Shown here piece after piece: positions 26,790 to 35,130 of a stretch of 64,000 nt of DNA (its first letter is position 1; the number at the start of each line of letters is the position of its first letter). The DNA is taken from the NCBI GenBank assembly GCA_016720835.1, contig JADKJW010000003.1:1-64000 (forward strand), written 5' to 3'. The translations under genes and the position numbers were made by a program. This DNA comes from Ignavibacteria bacterium. Lineage in GTDB: Bacteria; Bacteroidota; Ignavibacteria; SZUA-365. Below the pieces are notes generated by a model. It was not told the DNA's origin. It worked only from the letters and a program-made list of their open reading frames with translations, and searched no databases.

Positions 26790-28151
26790 TCAGCGAAATA
26801 GTGATTGTTCGAATTCTGTGACATCGTACGCACCGCCGGCTTCGGTGAGCGTATCGGCCCCCATTGTTCCCTGCTCGTCCACATGCATCGGAAGCACCAT
26901 CAGCAGCCTGTCGCGCGCGCGCTGCACATCGGAGAAGGGAAGCAACTCCACGGCGGAGTCTATCCCCGCGCCTTTGAGCCTGGACACTCCCTGATGGAGA
27001 GATGCCGCGAGCTGATCCCGGTTCTCGAGAGCGCGGGCCAGCGCCTGTCCGCTGTCGTTCGGAGGTTTTGCGGACAGCATCGCCCCCGAGGGCAACCCCA
27101 CCATGAAGCAGGCCGGCTGCGTTTCCAGCCAGCTCATGCGCAGCAGGGCCGCCGGAGATTGATAGAACAGGGCGTGATTGAAACTCGTCTCGTCGTAGCG
27201 GCCCTGCTTCAACAGCAGGTCCGCGAGCGCCAGCAGATACCGGTCCAGTCCCGGGACGTCGTAATGCGCGATCGGAAGGAACCACATGGCATTGATGCCT
27301 CGGGCCAGGCGCATCGCCTTGGGAGAGGCATCGACCTGCTCCTTCGTCCACGGGATTCCGGGCACGATTCCCGACACCGAACGGAGCCTCGCGGTCGCGT
27401 CGATTCCCTCAAGCTCCGCCGTGGCATCCCCGCCACCGGTGCATCGCAGCCACAGCCGTTTCCCGGCCGGCAGTGTATCGAGGTAGATGAGCGCCTGCCC
27501 GGTCGTGACGTTGATGATCGCCGGCACGCATTCCGGATCGCCCGGAAGCCCCGTCATCAGGAACGACACCACCGACCCGTCGAGCCCGCGCTGGTCGATG
27601 GTGAATTGCTGAAGCGGCTCGATGCCGCCGGAAGCCGGGATGCGCTGATACCTGCGGACGGGTGGATTTTCCAGCAACAGCGGTTTCCCGTCCTCGATGG
27701 CCCGGCGTTCAGGAGAGCGCGTCTCGGGCAGAGACGGGCCGCCCGGCGGCGCCGGGACGCGTATCCACGCGTCGGCATCACGAAGGATGTCCGGAAACGC
27801 GTGCAGCTTTCCCGCGCGCTGGAAGCCGTTGCCGTACTCCGTCACGAAGTGCGTCATCGCATCCACCGTCACGCTGCCGTACAGGAGACGGGCGTTGCGG
27901 AGCGCATGCACCCAGGCGCGATACTCTCCGAGACTCTGCCATGGCTCGGCGGCGATATCCAGAATGGCCGCCAGCGCCTCCGCCTCGAAAATCTCGAGTG
28001 TCGTATCGAAGAAATGCGACCGCTGCACTTCGAGGATATCTTCGTCGAAGATCTCCAGCGCCAGCGCGGGACTGCCCAGCATGCCGCCGAGCAGCTCGCC
28101 GTCGCGGTACAGCGTCGGCAGCCGGTCGAGCATGTCCTTCAGGCGCGCCAT
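26790..28151 (-). CDS. Baseplate/tail protein I-like (P2 gpI, Afp12 position)
   Basis: 453 residues. The N-terminus has the gpI hallmark of a short helix ending LPTLYRDGELL, followed by the typical segment in which consecutive helices count off the distance to the baseplate wedge (FDTTLEIFEAEALAAILDIA, LGEYRAWVHALRNARLLYGS). Residues about 190-453 are an added beta-rich domain absent from minimal gpI, ending TLTEAGGAYDVTEFEQSLFR. It starts one base after the J gene stops, so the two are co-translated, as expected for wedge partners (gp6-gp7 in T4). Confidence 0.8.
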   Translation of the reverse strand: MARLKDMLDRLPTLYRDGELLGGMLGSPALALEIFDEDILEVQRSHFFDTTLEIFEAEALAAILDIAAEPWQSLGEYRAWVHALRNARLLYGSVTVDAMTHFVTEYGNGFQRAGKLHAFPDILRDADAWIRVPAPPGGPSLPETRSPERRAIEDGKPLLLENPPVRRYQRIPASGGIEPLQQFTIDQRGLDGSVVSFLMTGLPGDPECVPAIINVTTGQALIYLDTLPAGKRLWLRCTGGGDATAELEGIDATARLRSVSGIVPGIPWTKEQVDASPKAMRLARGINAMWFLPIAHYDVPGLDRYLLALADLLLKQGRYDETSFNHALFYQSPAALLRMSWLETQPACFMVGLPSGAMLSAKPPNDSGQALARALENRDQLAASLHQGVSRLKGAGIDSAVELLPFSDVQRARDRLLMVLPMHVDEQGTMGADTLTEAGGAYDVTEFEQSLFR

Positions 28152-28152
28152 C

Positions 28153-29886
28153 TCAGCCCCCTTCTTCCGCCGTCACGTCGAGCTTCCCCTTGTTCAGCGT
28201 CTCGCCGTCAGCGGGCACGTACGTTCCGACGCCATCGGACAACTGGACGAATCGATTGTCGCTCGTCTCCACCGTCACCGCCACGCCGGCGCGGACGATC
28301 GCATACCGCGTGTCGTCCCGCAGCTCGGCGATGAGGCCGTCGGCGCTGAGCGGGCGGTCGGGAGCGCGCTGGGAGAGATGGGAAGCGAAGGTGGTATCGA
28401 TGGAAGAGGTCGCTTCGGCGAGCGTCACACCCGATGCCAGGTTCAGCGGCAGAACGAGTCCAACCGTGGAGACGATCTGTGCGGAGGAGGCGGCCTTCTC
28501 GGAAACCGGATCGGCGAAGTCGATGCTTTGGATCTCCACGATCTCTCCGATGTCGAGCTGCAGCTCCTCGACTGCGTCCCTCGCGTCGGGTTTCAACATC
28601 ACGCTCGCGTCGGCGATACGCGCGTCGGAAATCAGCGCCGCGAGCATCTGCGAGCGTCGTATCATGCTGCCCGCCCCGAGCGCGGTGAAGTACGCCGCGA
28701 GCCGATCCCGGGCGCCGTTCTTCAGTGTTGCCAGCTCGGCGCCGCCGACACCCGCTCCCGCGAGAATCATCGCTACCTGCACGGTGAGTTTCCGTCTGGC
28801 CGCCTCGCCGACCGGAAGAACGCGCACACCGACGGGGCGAAGCTCCTCGATGCGCCGCTGCACAAGAGGCAGCACCGTCGCCGCGTCGGCGGTATACGCG
28901 ACATCGATCTTTATTTCGCCCGCGATACCGTTGGGATGCTCGGTGATGGCCACATCCTTCACTCCCTCGATCGCCAGCAATCCGAAGCGCAGCGCATCGA
29001 GCGTCCCGCGCGCGTGTCCCTCCAGCGACGTTCGCGCCCGGCGGCGCAGATCGTCGTCGGTCTCCGGCGCGGTGAGGGCGTATGCCGCATTCGGATTGCT
29101 CACCTTCCCGATGCCGGCCACGAGGGTTTCCAGACGCGTCAACGTGCCGGCGTCCACAAGCGGTGTGACGGAAGATTCGCCACGCGCGAGCACTTTGCGG
29201 CTCGACTCATAGGGTTCCAGCGTCAACGCGGCGAGTGTCAGATAGCGCGTGCCGTCGTCGTCGGTGATGCCGGTGTTCGCGGGCAGGGTTATCTGCCCTC
29301 CCACACTCGGGCTCCGCTCCACAAGCAACTCGACCTGCGGTTCGCCGGGCTTGCGACGCGCGACACCGACCAGCGCGACCACCTTGTCGAGCGAACTCCC
29401 GTCGGCGGTATCGATGTAGGCGGACTTGTACACATGCTCCAGTTGCTGGTAGCCGAGCGCCAGTTCGCGCGCGAAGGTTTCGACGAGGGTCCGCACGACA
29501 GAGCCGATATTCAAATCGGTCAGAGGCGTCTGCGGTGTCTGCACCGGGTAGTAATTCACCGTCAAGAGGCTTCCCGGTTTGGGACGCTGTCCGTCCTCGC
29601 GGAAGCGGATCTGGCACTTGTTCTCCGGATCGTCGTCAGGCGCCACGAGTTCGAAGTCGGCAGAAGTGAAGCGGTAGACCGTTCCGTCGGCCGAGGGATC
29701 TCTGGGATTCGGCAGGACGCCCTCCAGATACGACACGCGCCGCACCGGCCGGTCGCGCAACTTCACGGGGAGCAGCAACTCGTTCGGATCCGCCGGTACG
29801 GTGAGCGATTCGCGCACCGTGCCGCCAGTGAGGGTCGTAAGAAGATCGCGCACGATTTCGGGATAGATGCGCGCCACGTAACTCAT
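28153..29886 (-). CDS. Baseplate J/gp47-like wedge protein
   Basis: 577 residues. Baseplate_J features: VRTLVETFARELALGYQQLE in the N-terminal third, and the conserved block around residues 250-340 with APETDDDLRRRARTSLEGHA, TLDALRFGLLAIEGVKDVAI and TEHPNG. The protein would dimerise into the baseplate ring that triggers sheath contraction. Its ATG overlaps the gp25 stop by four bases and its stop is one base from the gpI-like start, the gp25-J-I order of phage Mu, P2 and eCIS. Confidence 0.9.
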   Translation of the reverse strand: MSYVARIYPEIVRDLLTTLTGGTVRESLTVPADPNELLLPVKLRDRPVRRVSYLEGVLPNPRDPSADGTVYRFTSADFELVAPDDDPENKCQIRFREDGQRPKPGSLLTVNYYPVQTPQTPLTDLNIGSVVRTLVETFARELALGYQQLEHVYKSAYIDTADGSSLDKVVALVGVARRKPGEPQVELLVERSPSVGGQITLPANTGITDDDGTRYLTLAALTLEPYESSRKVLARGESSVTPLVDAGTLTRLETLVAGIGKVSNPNAAYALTAPETDDDLRRRARTSLEGHARGTLDALRFGLLAIEGVKDVAITEHPNGIAGEIKIDVAYTADAATVLPLVQRRIEELRPVGVRVLPVGEAARRKLTVQVAMILAGAGVGGAELATLKNGARDRLAAYFTALGAGSMIRRSQMLAALISDARIADASVMLKPDARDAVEELQLDIGEIVEIQSIDFADPVSEKAASSAQIVSTVGLVLPLNLASGVTLAEATSSIDTTFASHLSQRAPDRPLSADGLIAELRDDTRYAIVRAGVAVTVETSDNRFVQLSDGVGTYVPADGETLNKGKLDVTAEEGG

Positions 29887-30380
29887 ATCGCCACCTCCAA
29901 CGAAAGTCCGATCGGTTCCTCGCCGTTGACCGGGCGCACGGCGAGCGTAAACACGAGCGATGATGGTCCCTCCTGCAGCGGGTCGAACGAGAACTCCACG
30001 GCTTTGTTCTCCACGCGGGGCTCTTGGGCGACCGCTTCCAGCACGAAAGCGCGGCAGAGGTCGCGCATGGTGTCGGTCTTCAGCTTGCCGATGAGTTCGT
30101 GGATGCGCGAGCCGTACTCCGCGTGTCCGAGCGCGGCGAGCGATCCGCGCGGCGTGAGAAGCCGGAGGATGAGCGCCTGCGCGAGATTCTCTCGATCCGT
30201 CATGATGTCCAGATCGTGGACCATGCCGTTGCCGTCCGCTTCGGCGCCGGGGATCTCCGGTCCCGTGACGCCTCGCAGCACGGGCGCCACGCGGCTTCGC
30301 CGCAGCAGATCGATCTGTGAGGCATCGTGCGCCACGAAATAGGGGATCACTTTCAGATCCGTACCTGACTGGCTGCTCAT
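29883..30380 (-). CDS. GPW/gp25-family baseplate wedge protein
   Basis: 165 residues, near the usual 130-150 for the family. The gp25 core is visible as ENLAQALILRLLTPRGSLAA followed by LGHAEYGSRIHELIGK and a closing strand-rich segment (LVFTLAVRPVNGEEPIGLSL). gp25 bridges the sheath and the J protein in every known contractile baseplate. It overlaps the J gene by four bases and follows the PAAR gene by seven. Confidence 0.9.
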   Translation of the reverse strand: MSSQSGTDLKVIPYFVAHDASQIDLLRRSRVAPVLRGVTGPEIPGAEADGNGMVHDLDIMTDRENLAQALILRLLTPRGSLAALGHAEYGSRIHELIGKLKTDTMRDLCRAFVLEAVAQEPRVENKAVEFSFDPLQEGPSSLVFTLAVRPVNGEEPIGLSLEVAI

Positions 30381-30387
30381 GACGCGC

Positions 30388-30786
30388 TCATCCTGCCATC
30401 ACCGTGCCGGCGGCGATGACTTGTCCGACGGGGATGTCGGCGGGGTCGTTGCAGGTCTTCACCGGATCGCCGTTCCGGGCGGCTCCCTTGCCTCCGATTT
30501 TCACCGTCATGCTTCCCATCATCACCGCGCCGCTGTTGGCGGGCGGTTTCTGAAACGATGCTCCCGGAGGCGTCGGGATATGCGCGGGGGAGCTGTCCGC
30601 GGTCGAATCGACCACCGCGGCCGGCTGTCCGGAAATCTTCACGGTGCTGACGAGTCCGCCGCTCATCATCCCGTTGAACGGATGCGGCAAGGGTGTCGGC
30701 ACCGGGCCGCCGGGGCTCGGAACCATCACGATGTGGGTGTCCACCGCCACGACGGTGCTGTTCGCGTTTGCTGCTGGAAGTCCCAT
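30388..30786 (-). CDS. PAAR-like spike-tip protein
   Basis: 132 residues, Gly/Pro/Ser-rich, with the layout of PAAR/DUF4150-type tips: DTHIVMVPSPGGPVPTPLPH near the N-terminus, MSGGLVSTVKISGQPAAVVD in the middle and GKGAARNGDPVKTCNDP plus VIAAGTVMAG at the end. PAAR proteins sharpen the VgrG/gp5 spike and can carry cargo. It follows the spike gene by 81 bases; the order spike-PAAR-gp25-J supports the call. Confidence 0.85.
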   Translation of the reverse strand: MGLPAANANSTVVAVDTHIVMVPSPGGPVPTPLPHPFNGMMSGGLVSTVKISGQPAAVVDSTADSSPAHIPTPPGASFQKPPANSGAVMMGSMTVKIGGKGAARNGDPVKTCNDPADIPVGQVIAAGTVMAG

Positions 30787-30867
30787 GAATGGCTTGTGGC
30801 TTGCTGGTTTTTGATGCGTGATGTGCGCGATGCCCGGCGCGGTGACAGGCGATGCGCGGATGTTCCG

Positions 30868-31527
30868 TCAATTCAGATCGACCTCGGCGCCGGAAATCTT
30901 CACCTTCGACGATCCCGAAATCTCGATCTGCTTCGCTTCGAGTTTCATGTTCCCTCCGGCGCTGATCGTGATATCCCCGTCCTTCTTCAACGAGATCGTG
31001 GAACCGCCCGCGGCGATTTCGACCGCGCCCCCTCCGGTGGCGTGGAGATCCAACTTCATCTCGGCAACCTGGATCAGGATTTTCTCTTTGACGATCTCCA
31101 CCGTCACATCGCCCGGAAGTTTGAGCGTGATCGAAGGCGTCGCCCCCGCAATGCGGAGGTCGATATCCGGCTCGCTCTCGCCCGGCGGGAGTTTCAACAC
31201 GATCTCGCCGTCCTTGTGCTCGGGAGGCGCGATGGCGGGTTGGTAGAGGCTTCCGATCACCACGGGAGCATGATAGTCCCCTTCCGCAAAGAGCACCACC
31301 ACCAGATCCTCGGCGGCCGGAATGGCGCCGAAGCCCAGGGCGCCGACAGCCAGTGGAACGCGCGGGAGCACGAGTCCCGTATCGCGCAATTCCACGGAAA
31401 CTGCATAGTCCGGATTGGCGGCGGTGGGCGGAAACTGATCCACCACACGCCCGATGGCCGCCACGGGCCGGGCGCCGGATTCGTGTCGCGCGATCCGCGA
31501 GATGCTCTCATACAGCGCCGTGTTCAT
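30868..31527 (-). CDS. gp5/gpV-like spike protein (OB-fold plus beta-helix)
   Basis: 219 residues from ATG 31527, which overlaps the upstream stop by one base (ATGA); a longer upstream frame has no coding support. Residues 1-105 form a phage-baseplate-V-type OB-fold (AIGRVVDQFPPTAANPDYAV, LGFGAIPAAEDLVVVLFAEG, PVVIGSLYQP). The rest is a regular alternating pattern typical of the trimeric spike beta-helix (SISLKKDGDIT-like repeats, GGNMKLEAKQIEISGSSKVK). With the hub gene it replaces the single fused Afp8/VgrG of other systems. Confidence 0.9.
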   Translation of the reverse strand: MNTALYESISRIARHESGARPVAAIGRVVDQFPPTAANPDYAVSVELRDTGLVLPRVPLAVGALGFGAIPAAEDLVVVLFAEGDYHAPVVIGSLYQPAIAPPEHKDGEIVLKLPPGESEPDIDLRIAGATPSITLKLPGDVTVEIVKEKILIQVAEMKLDLHATGGGAVEIAAGGSTISLKKDGDITISAGGNMKLEAKQIEISGSSKVKISGAEVDLN

Positions 31528-32546
31528 CACAGACCTCCGAGAGCGGAGAGTCCCGCGCCGAGCAAGCCCCCCGGGAAACTTCCGCCATCGGCAGCCACGC
31601 CTTCGAAAGTCGTGGTCGCGCCGGTCGACGGATGAAGATGATGCCGCACACGCACAATCAGCCAGGGACCACCCGACGGCCCGTCCGGTAGATCCTGCAC
31701 GTCCGCCACCATCCCCGGCCGCATGGCGGGAAGAAGGAAACAGGTCGCGTGAATCCGGCTGCTCGCCGCGGCGCCGCGCGCACTCGCCGCGGAGGATGCA
31801 TCCGACGCGGTCGCGGCAGTTCGAAGCACAGGCGCCGGACGCCAGCGTGAGTCCGGTCCGGGCGCCGGAGCGCTCCCTGGCAACCGTTCGAAACTCGGGT
31901 GCAGCGCATTGGGCGCCTGAATAGATCCGGCGGGACCATTTCCGATCAGATACTCCGCGGAGCGAGGAGCGGGCAACGCGATCGAGCGGTACGAGATGAT
32001 CTCGCGCCCGTAGCGCAGCGCGATGTCCGGCCGCGCCGGAAACGCCCGCACCGCCACCGTGCCGTCCGCATCCACCACCGCCATGCAGCCGCCCATCGAC
32101 GCTATCGATGAAACATGCTCCGCCGAAGTGCGGGTCTGATGCGCCACGTAGCATGCCAGAGGGAGATTGATGGTGATGCGGCCCGCGGAGGCGCCGGCAT
32201 CGGAGACGAGCGCGTTGATGATCTGGCTGGCCTCCTGCCTCTCGAAAGTGGTCGCCGATCGGACCGCGCCGAGCAGACTGCCGGCATCGGCTCCCGTGAC
32301 GTCGATCGAAAGCAAGCCGCGACGCAAGAGCGCGATGGCGCCCGTGAGCACATCCACAGGGCCGTCTCCGCCGTCGAGCTTCAGCACGGCCTCGTCACCG
32401 GGGGCGGCGGAGAACTCGGTGCGCACCGGGAAAGACGCCCGGAACGAACCCGCGCCGGGCAGAAGACCGAGGGTTACCAGGACTTCCGAAGCATGCGTCT
32501 CGTAACGGCGAGAACCGAGGGTGATATCCGCTGCCGCGCGTGTCAT
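31527..32546 (-). CDS. Baseplate hub protein, gp27/late-control-D-like
   Basis: 339 residues. The pattern is that of gpD/gp44/VgrG N-domains: a short first barrel (RYETHASEVLVTLGLLPGAG), the GDEAVLKLDGG segment, a helical insert (TFERQEASQIINALVSDAGA), TRTSAEHVSSIASMGGCMAV with ADGTVAVRAFP, and a closing PGMVADVQDLPDG block. A low-complexity Ala/Ser linker sits at about 235-265. The hub trimer joins the inner tube to the spike encoded by the next, overlapping gene. Confidence 0.8.
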   Translation of the reverse strand: MTRAAADITLGSRRYETHASEVLVTLGLLPGAGSFRASFPVRTEFSAAPGDEAVLKLDGGDGPVDVLTGAIALLRRGLLSIDVTGADAGSLLGAVRSATTFERQEASQIINALVSDAGASAGRITINLPLACYVAHQTRTSAEHVSSIASMGGCMAVVDADGTVAVRAFPARPDIALRYGREIISYRSIALPAPRSAEYLIGNGPAGSIQAPNALHPSFERLPGSAPAPGPDSRWRPAPVLRTAATASDASSAASARGAAASSRIHATCFLLPAMRPGMVADVQDLPDGPSGGPWLIVRVRHHLHPSTGATTTFEGVAADGGSFPGGLLGAGLSALGGL

Positions 32547-32548
32547 TG

Positions 32549-33199
32549 TCAGGAAAATGCCTTGGTGAGTCCGGAGATGGCGTCTCCAAATTTGGAGGCG
32601 ACTTGCGAAACCTTGTTGATCGGATCCTGCAGGGGATCGAACATGCCGCCGACATCCAGATCCGAAAGCCCGCTCAACGCGTCGAGTACCCCGAGCGCAT
32701 CGTCGATCGCCCCGGCGATGTCGCCGGCCAGGTCGGCAATGTCGCCGAGGATATCCGTGTCGAAACCGAGATCACCCAGACCGAAATCGTCGAGACCTCC
32801 GAAGGCCTCCAGCTGTGCGGGCGGCGGCAAGGGCGGGCTCTCCACAATCGAGATATCGTAGCTGAATCTTCCGGGGACGCCCGCAACCTCGACAGCCCGG
32901 AAGGAGGTGATCACGACTTTCTGCAGATCGAGCGCGGTGGTGATGTCCGAAGCGAAGGTCAGCTCTTCGCCCGCGAGCCCGGCATTCTGAAGCGTCTCGA
33001 GCTGGGAGGCCGCTTCATCGCCGACAAGGTACCCGCAGATGCGGATGCGGTGCCCGCGACGGCTCAAACGCTGCTGCAGCTCGCCGTCGAGCCCCGCGAT
33101 GCGAAGCGGCACGAAACCGCCGTCCACCGAGTGCTCGATGCGTTGCCCGTACTCGAGCGGGATATCGCCCAGCAACGGTATGGACCGCGTCTCGCTCAT
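32549..33199 (-). CDS. Baseplate protein at the gp53/LysM (Afp7) position
   Basis: 216 residues. Residues 1-125 look like the small beta/alpha domain preceding the hub in many tails (IPLEYGQRIEHSVDGGFVPL, RRGHRIRICGYLVGDEAA, LDLQKVVITSFRAVEVAGVP), comparable to DNA-circulation N-terminal or baseplate gp53-type domains. The remainder is an acidic, low-complexity helical tail (GDIADLAGDIAGAIDDAL). No LysM motif could be identified with certainty. It overlaps the 512-residue gene by four bases and lies two bases from the hub gene. Confidence 0.6.
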   Translation of the reverse strand: MSETRSIPLLGDIPLEYGQRIEHSVDGGFVPLRIAGLDGELQQRLSRRGHRIRICGYLVGDEAASQLETLQNAGLAGEELTFASDITTALDLQKVVITSFRAVEVAGVPGRFSYDISIVESPPLPPPAQLEAFGGLDDFGLGDLGFDTDILGDIADLAGDIAGAIDDALGVLDALSGLSDLDVGGMFDPLQDPINKVSQVASKFGDAISGLTKAFS

Positions 33200-34734
33200 C
33201 GATCCAGGCCTCGCAGATCGGCCTCGTCGCTCAGCAGTTCGGCGAGCGCGTCGGCGATGTCCATGAGCGCTCCCTCAAGACCCTGCCCGGGTGTTGCCGC
33301 GAGTCCGCCTTCCGTGGCCGCCGGCGCCGCCGCCGTTGCGTTCGGGAACAACGGACTGTCTCCCAAATGCCGGAGCGATACGTTGCCGGACATCCCGGTC
33401 CAGGCGGCAGCCTCGTTCCTCCGATCCGAAGCTGCGGACCCTCTGAGCATCTCCTCCATGGGATCCCTTGCGGGGAACGGCATGTCGCGCGCTTCCGGTA
33501 ATCTGCCGCGCCCGGGATTGGAACGCGAAGGGGTTGTGGTGTCCCCGATCCGTGCCGAACCGCTGACGGTATTCCACGCCGTCGTCACGCCCGAATCAGC
33601 GTCCAGCCTGGATCGAACAGGTGGCTGCGCCGGTACGCGACGTATCGGCGGAACCCGGGCATCGCCGGCCGACGGGCTGGCACTGAATTGCACGGGGAGT
33701 GGAGCAGCGGTTCCCGATTCTGAGGCGGCGTCCGGTAACGGGGAGACGGAGGATAATTGCTCCGTTCCCGTCGCGCGCTCGCGATGCGATCCGGGCGCGG
33801 GCGCCTGCGGCGAAGCCGTCGCCATCGATCCTCGAAGCAGCCGGACAGCGGGATGCTCCCTTGCGGTTTCCGGAAGTTGCTCGCGCAGGAACGGAGAAAA
33901 GGGATGCGGCGCGCTGCGCTGTCCCGGCGGCTGCCTCCGCGTCTGAACGGCGAGCACTTTCGCGGCGCCGGGCGCGCTTGCCGCAGTAAAAGGAGCTTCG
34001 GCTCCTATTCCTTCCGCCTCGGTGACATCGGCGCCTCGAACGTCGGGCATCCCGCCTCGGACTCGCGCCGGGGCGCCGGGACCGGCCATGCTTTCGATGG
34101 AAGGGCGGACCGACCCGGCTGGAATCGATGGAGATGAAAATGACCCGCCGAAGCCGGGCTGCGTGGTGGCGGATGCGAACGGAGAATCGTCGAGCCGCTC
34201 CAGCAGTCGCATGGCGAGCGCGCGCGCGATGGTCTCCACGTCGGTCGCCTCGCGGGGCGCGAACACCACGCGATTCCAGCCGTCGCCGGTCTCGCCCGCC
34301 GCGGGCTGAATGCGCCGCGCGAGCCGATCGACCCGCGCGGCTTCCACGTGTTCGATCTCGTCGTAGCTCCAGCCGCACGTGCCCGCGAGAAGCAGCATCG
34401 AATCGGCAAAGCACGGTGCATCGCTGTCGGCGCCGGCGAGATGCAGCGCGAGAGCTTCGCAGACCCGACGTTCGCCATCGCCGAGTTCTCGTCGGGATGC
34501 GACCACTGTGGCCCGTTCCACTATCGAGCGCAGCAGACTGCCGGCCGCATCGGGCGCGAAGGCGGCGCGCTCCACCACGCGATACCGCTCTCCAAACGAG
34601 AGGGGCCGCAGGACGGGTCCCGCCGGCGGAAACACCTGCACGTCGCCGGTCGAGCCTGAAAACCCGACCGGGACCACGATGTCCCCGATCGACATCTCTC
34701 CCCGAGAGGGATCTATGACGACACTGTTCTTCAC
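33196..34734 (-). CDS. Unrecognised two-part protein between tube and hub genes (512 aa)
   Basis: Residues 1-185 are ordered and helical (FGERYRVVERAAFAPDAAGS, RRVCEALALHLAG, CGWSYDEIEHVEAARVDRLA). Residues about 190-470 are Pro/Ala/Ser/Arg-rich and very likely disordered. The last 40 residues are a short helix (ALMDIADALAELLSDEADLR), an ending that resembles eCIS-encoded proteins in the same position. It begins two bases after the tube gene and overlaps the next gene by four. A sheath/tube assembly chaperone or scaffold that is discarded is one option; no motif proves it. Confidence 0.7.
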   Translation of the reverse strand: MKNSVVIDPSRGEMSIGDIVVPVGFSGSTGDVQVFPPAGPVLRPLSFGERYRVVERAAFAPDAAGSLLRSIVERATVVASRRELGDGERRVCEALALHLAGADSDAPCFADSMLLLAGTCGWSYDEIEHVEAARVDRLARRIQPAAGETGDGWNRVVFAPREATDVETIARALAMRLLERLDDSPFASATTQPGFGGSFSSPSIPAGSVRPSIESMAGPGAPARVRGGMPDVRGADVTEAEGIGAEAPFTAASAPGAAKVLAVQTRRQPPGQRSAPHPFSPFLREQLPETAREHPAVRLLRGSMATASPQAPAPGSHRERATGTEQLSSVSPLPDAASESGTAAPLPVQFSASPSAGDARVPPIRRVPAQPPVRSRLDADSGVTTAWNTVSGSARIGDTTTPSRSNPGRGRLPEARDMPFPARDPMEEMLRGSAASDRRNEAAAWTGMSGNVSLRHLGDSPLFPNATAAAPAATEGGLAATPGQGLEGALMDIADALAELLSDEADLRGLDR

Positions 34735-34736
34735 GA

Positions 34737-35120
34737 TCAGGCGGCTTCCTCGCGCACGCGTGTCGCGGTGAAGCGATACACGGCCTCACCGTGACCGTTG
34801 GCCGCCATGGCGAACTCCTTCTCGAGGAGGAAGCAATCGTCGAACGTCACCGTCATCTGCGTCTCGCCCTGCTTCAATGTTGCGGTGATCTGGAATGATG
34901 CATCGGTCGTGAGGGCGTTGAACGCGGCATTGGTGGAAACCACGCGCAGCCGCCCCTCGACGACCTGCGGACCGGAAGCAATCCCGATCCTCTCGGCGCT
35001 GCCGAGCGCGTAGATGTTCTGCCGGGTGTTCTGATGCCTGTATTCGATGGAGCGGACCCCCTCAACGGACGTGCCGTTGAGCATCACGCTGCTTTCATTT
35101 GCGGCGAAGAGTGTTGGCAT
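34737..35120 (-). CDS. Probable tail tube protein
   Basis: 127 residues, all beta apart from one short helix, located ten bases after the sheath gene, the usual place of the tube. The pattern SVMLNGTSVEGVRSIEYRHQ, ASGPQVVEGRLRVVSTNAAF, MTVTFDDCFLLEKEF and VYRFTATRVREE resembles small phage tube proteins of the XkdM/Mu-tube type more than the longer Afp1/Pvc1 type. It would form the inner tube through which cargo moves. The call rests on fold pattern and position. Confidence 0.65.
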   Translation of the reverse strand: MPTLFAANESSVMLNGTSVEGVRSIEYRHQNTRQNIYALGSAERIGIASGPQVVEGRLRVVSTNAAFNALTTDASFQITATLKQGETQMTVTFDDCFLLEKEFAMAANGHGEAVYRFTATRVREEAA

Positions 35121-35130
35121 GGCTCACTTC

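Noticed and set aside
27697..30342. Long plus-strand frame of 881 codons
   Set aside because: Shadow of the minus-strand J and gp25 genes; high Arg/Ser/His content and no domain, while the minus frames carry clear families.
34128..34718. Plus frame of 196 codons opposite the 512-residue gene
   Set aside because: Arg-rich shadow of the low-complexity minus-strand gene.
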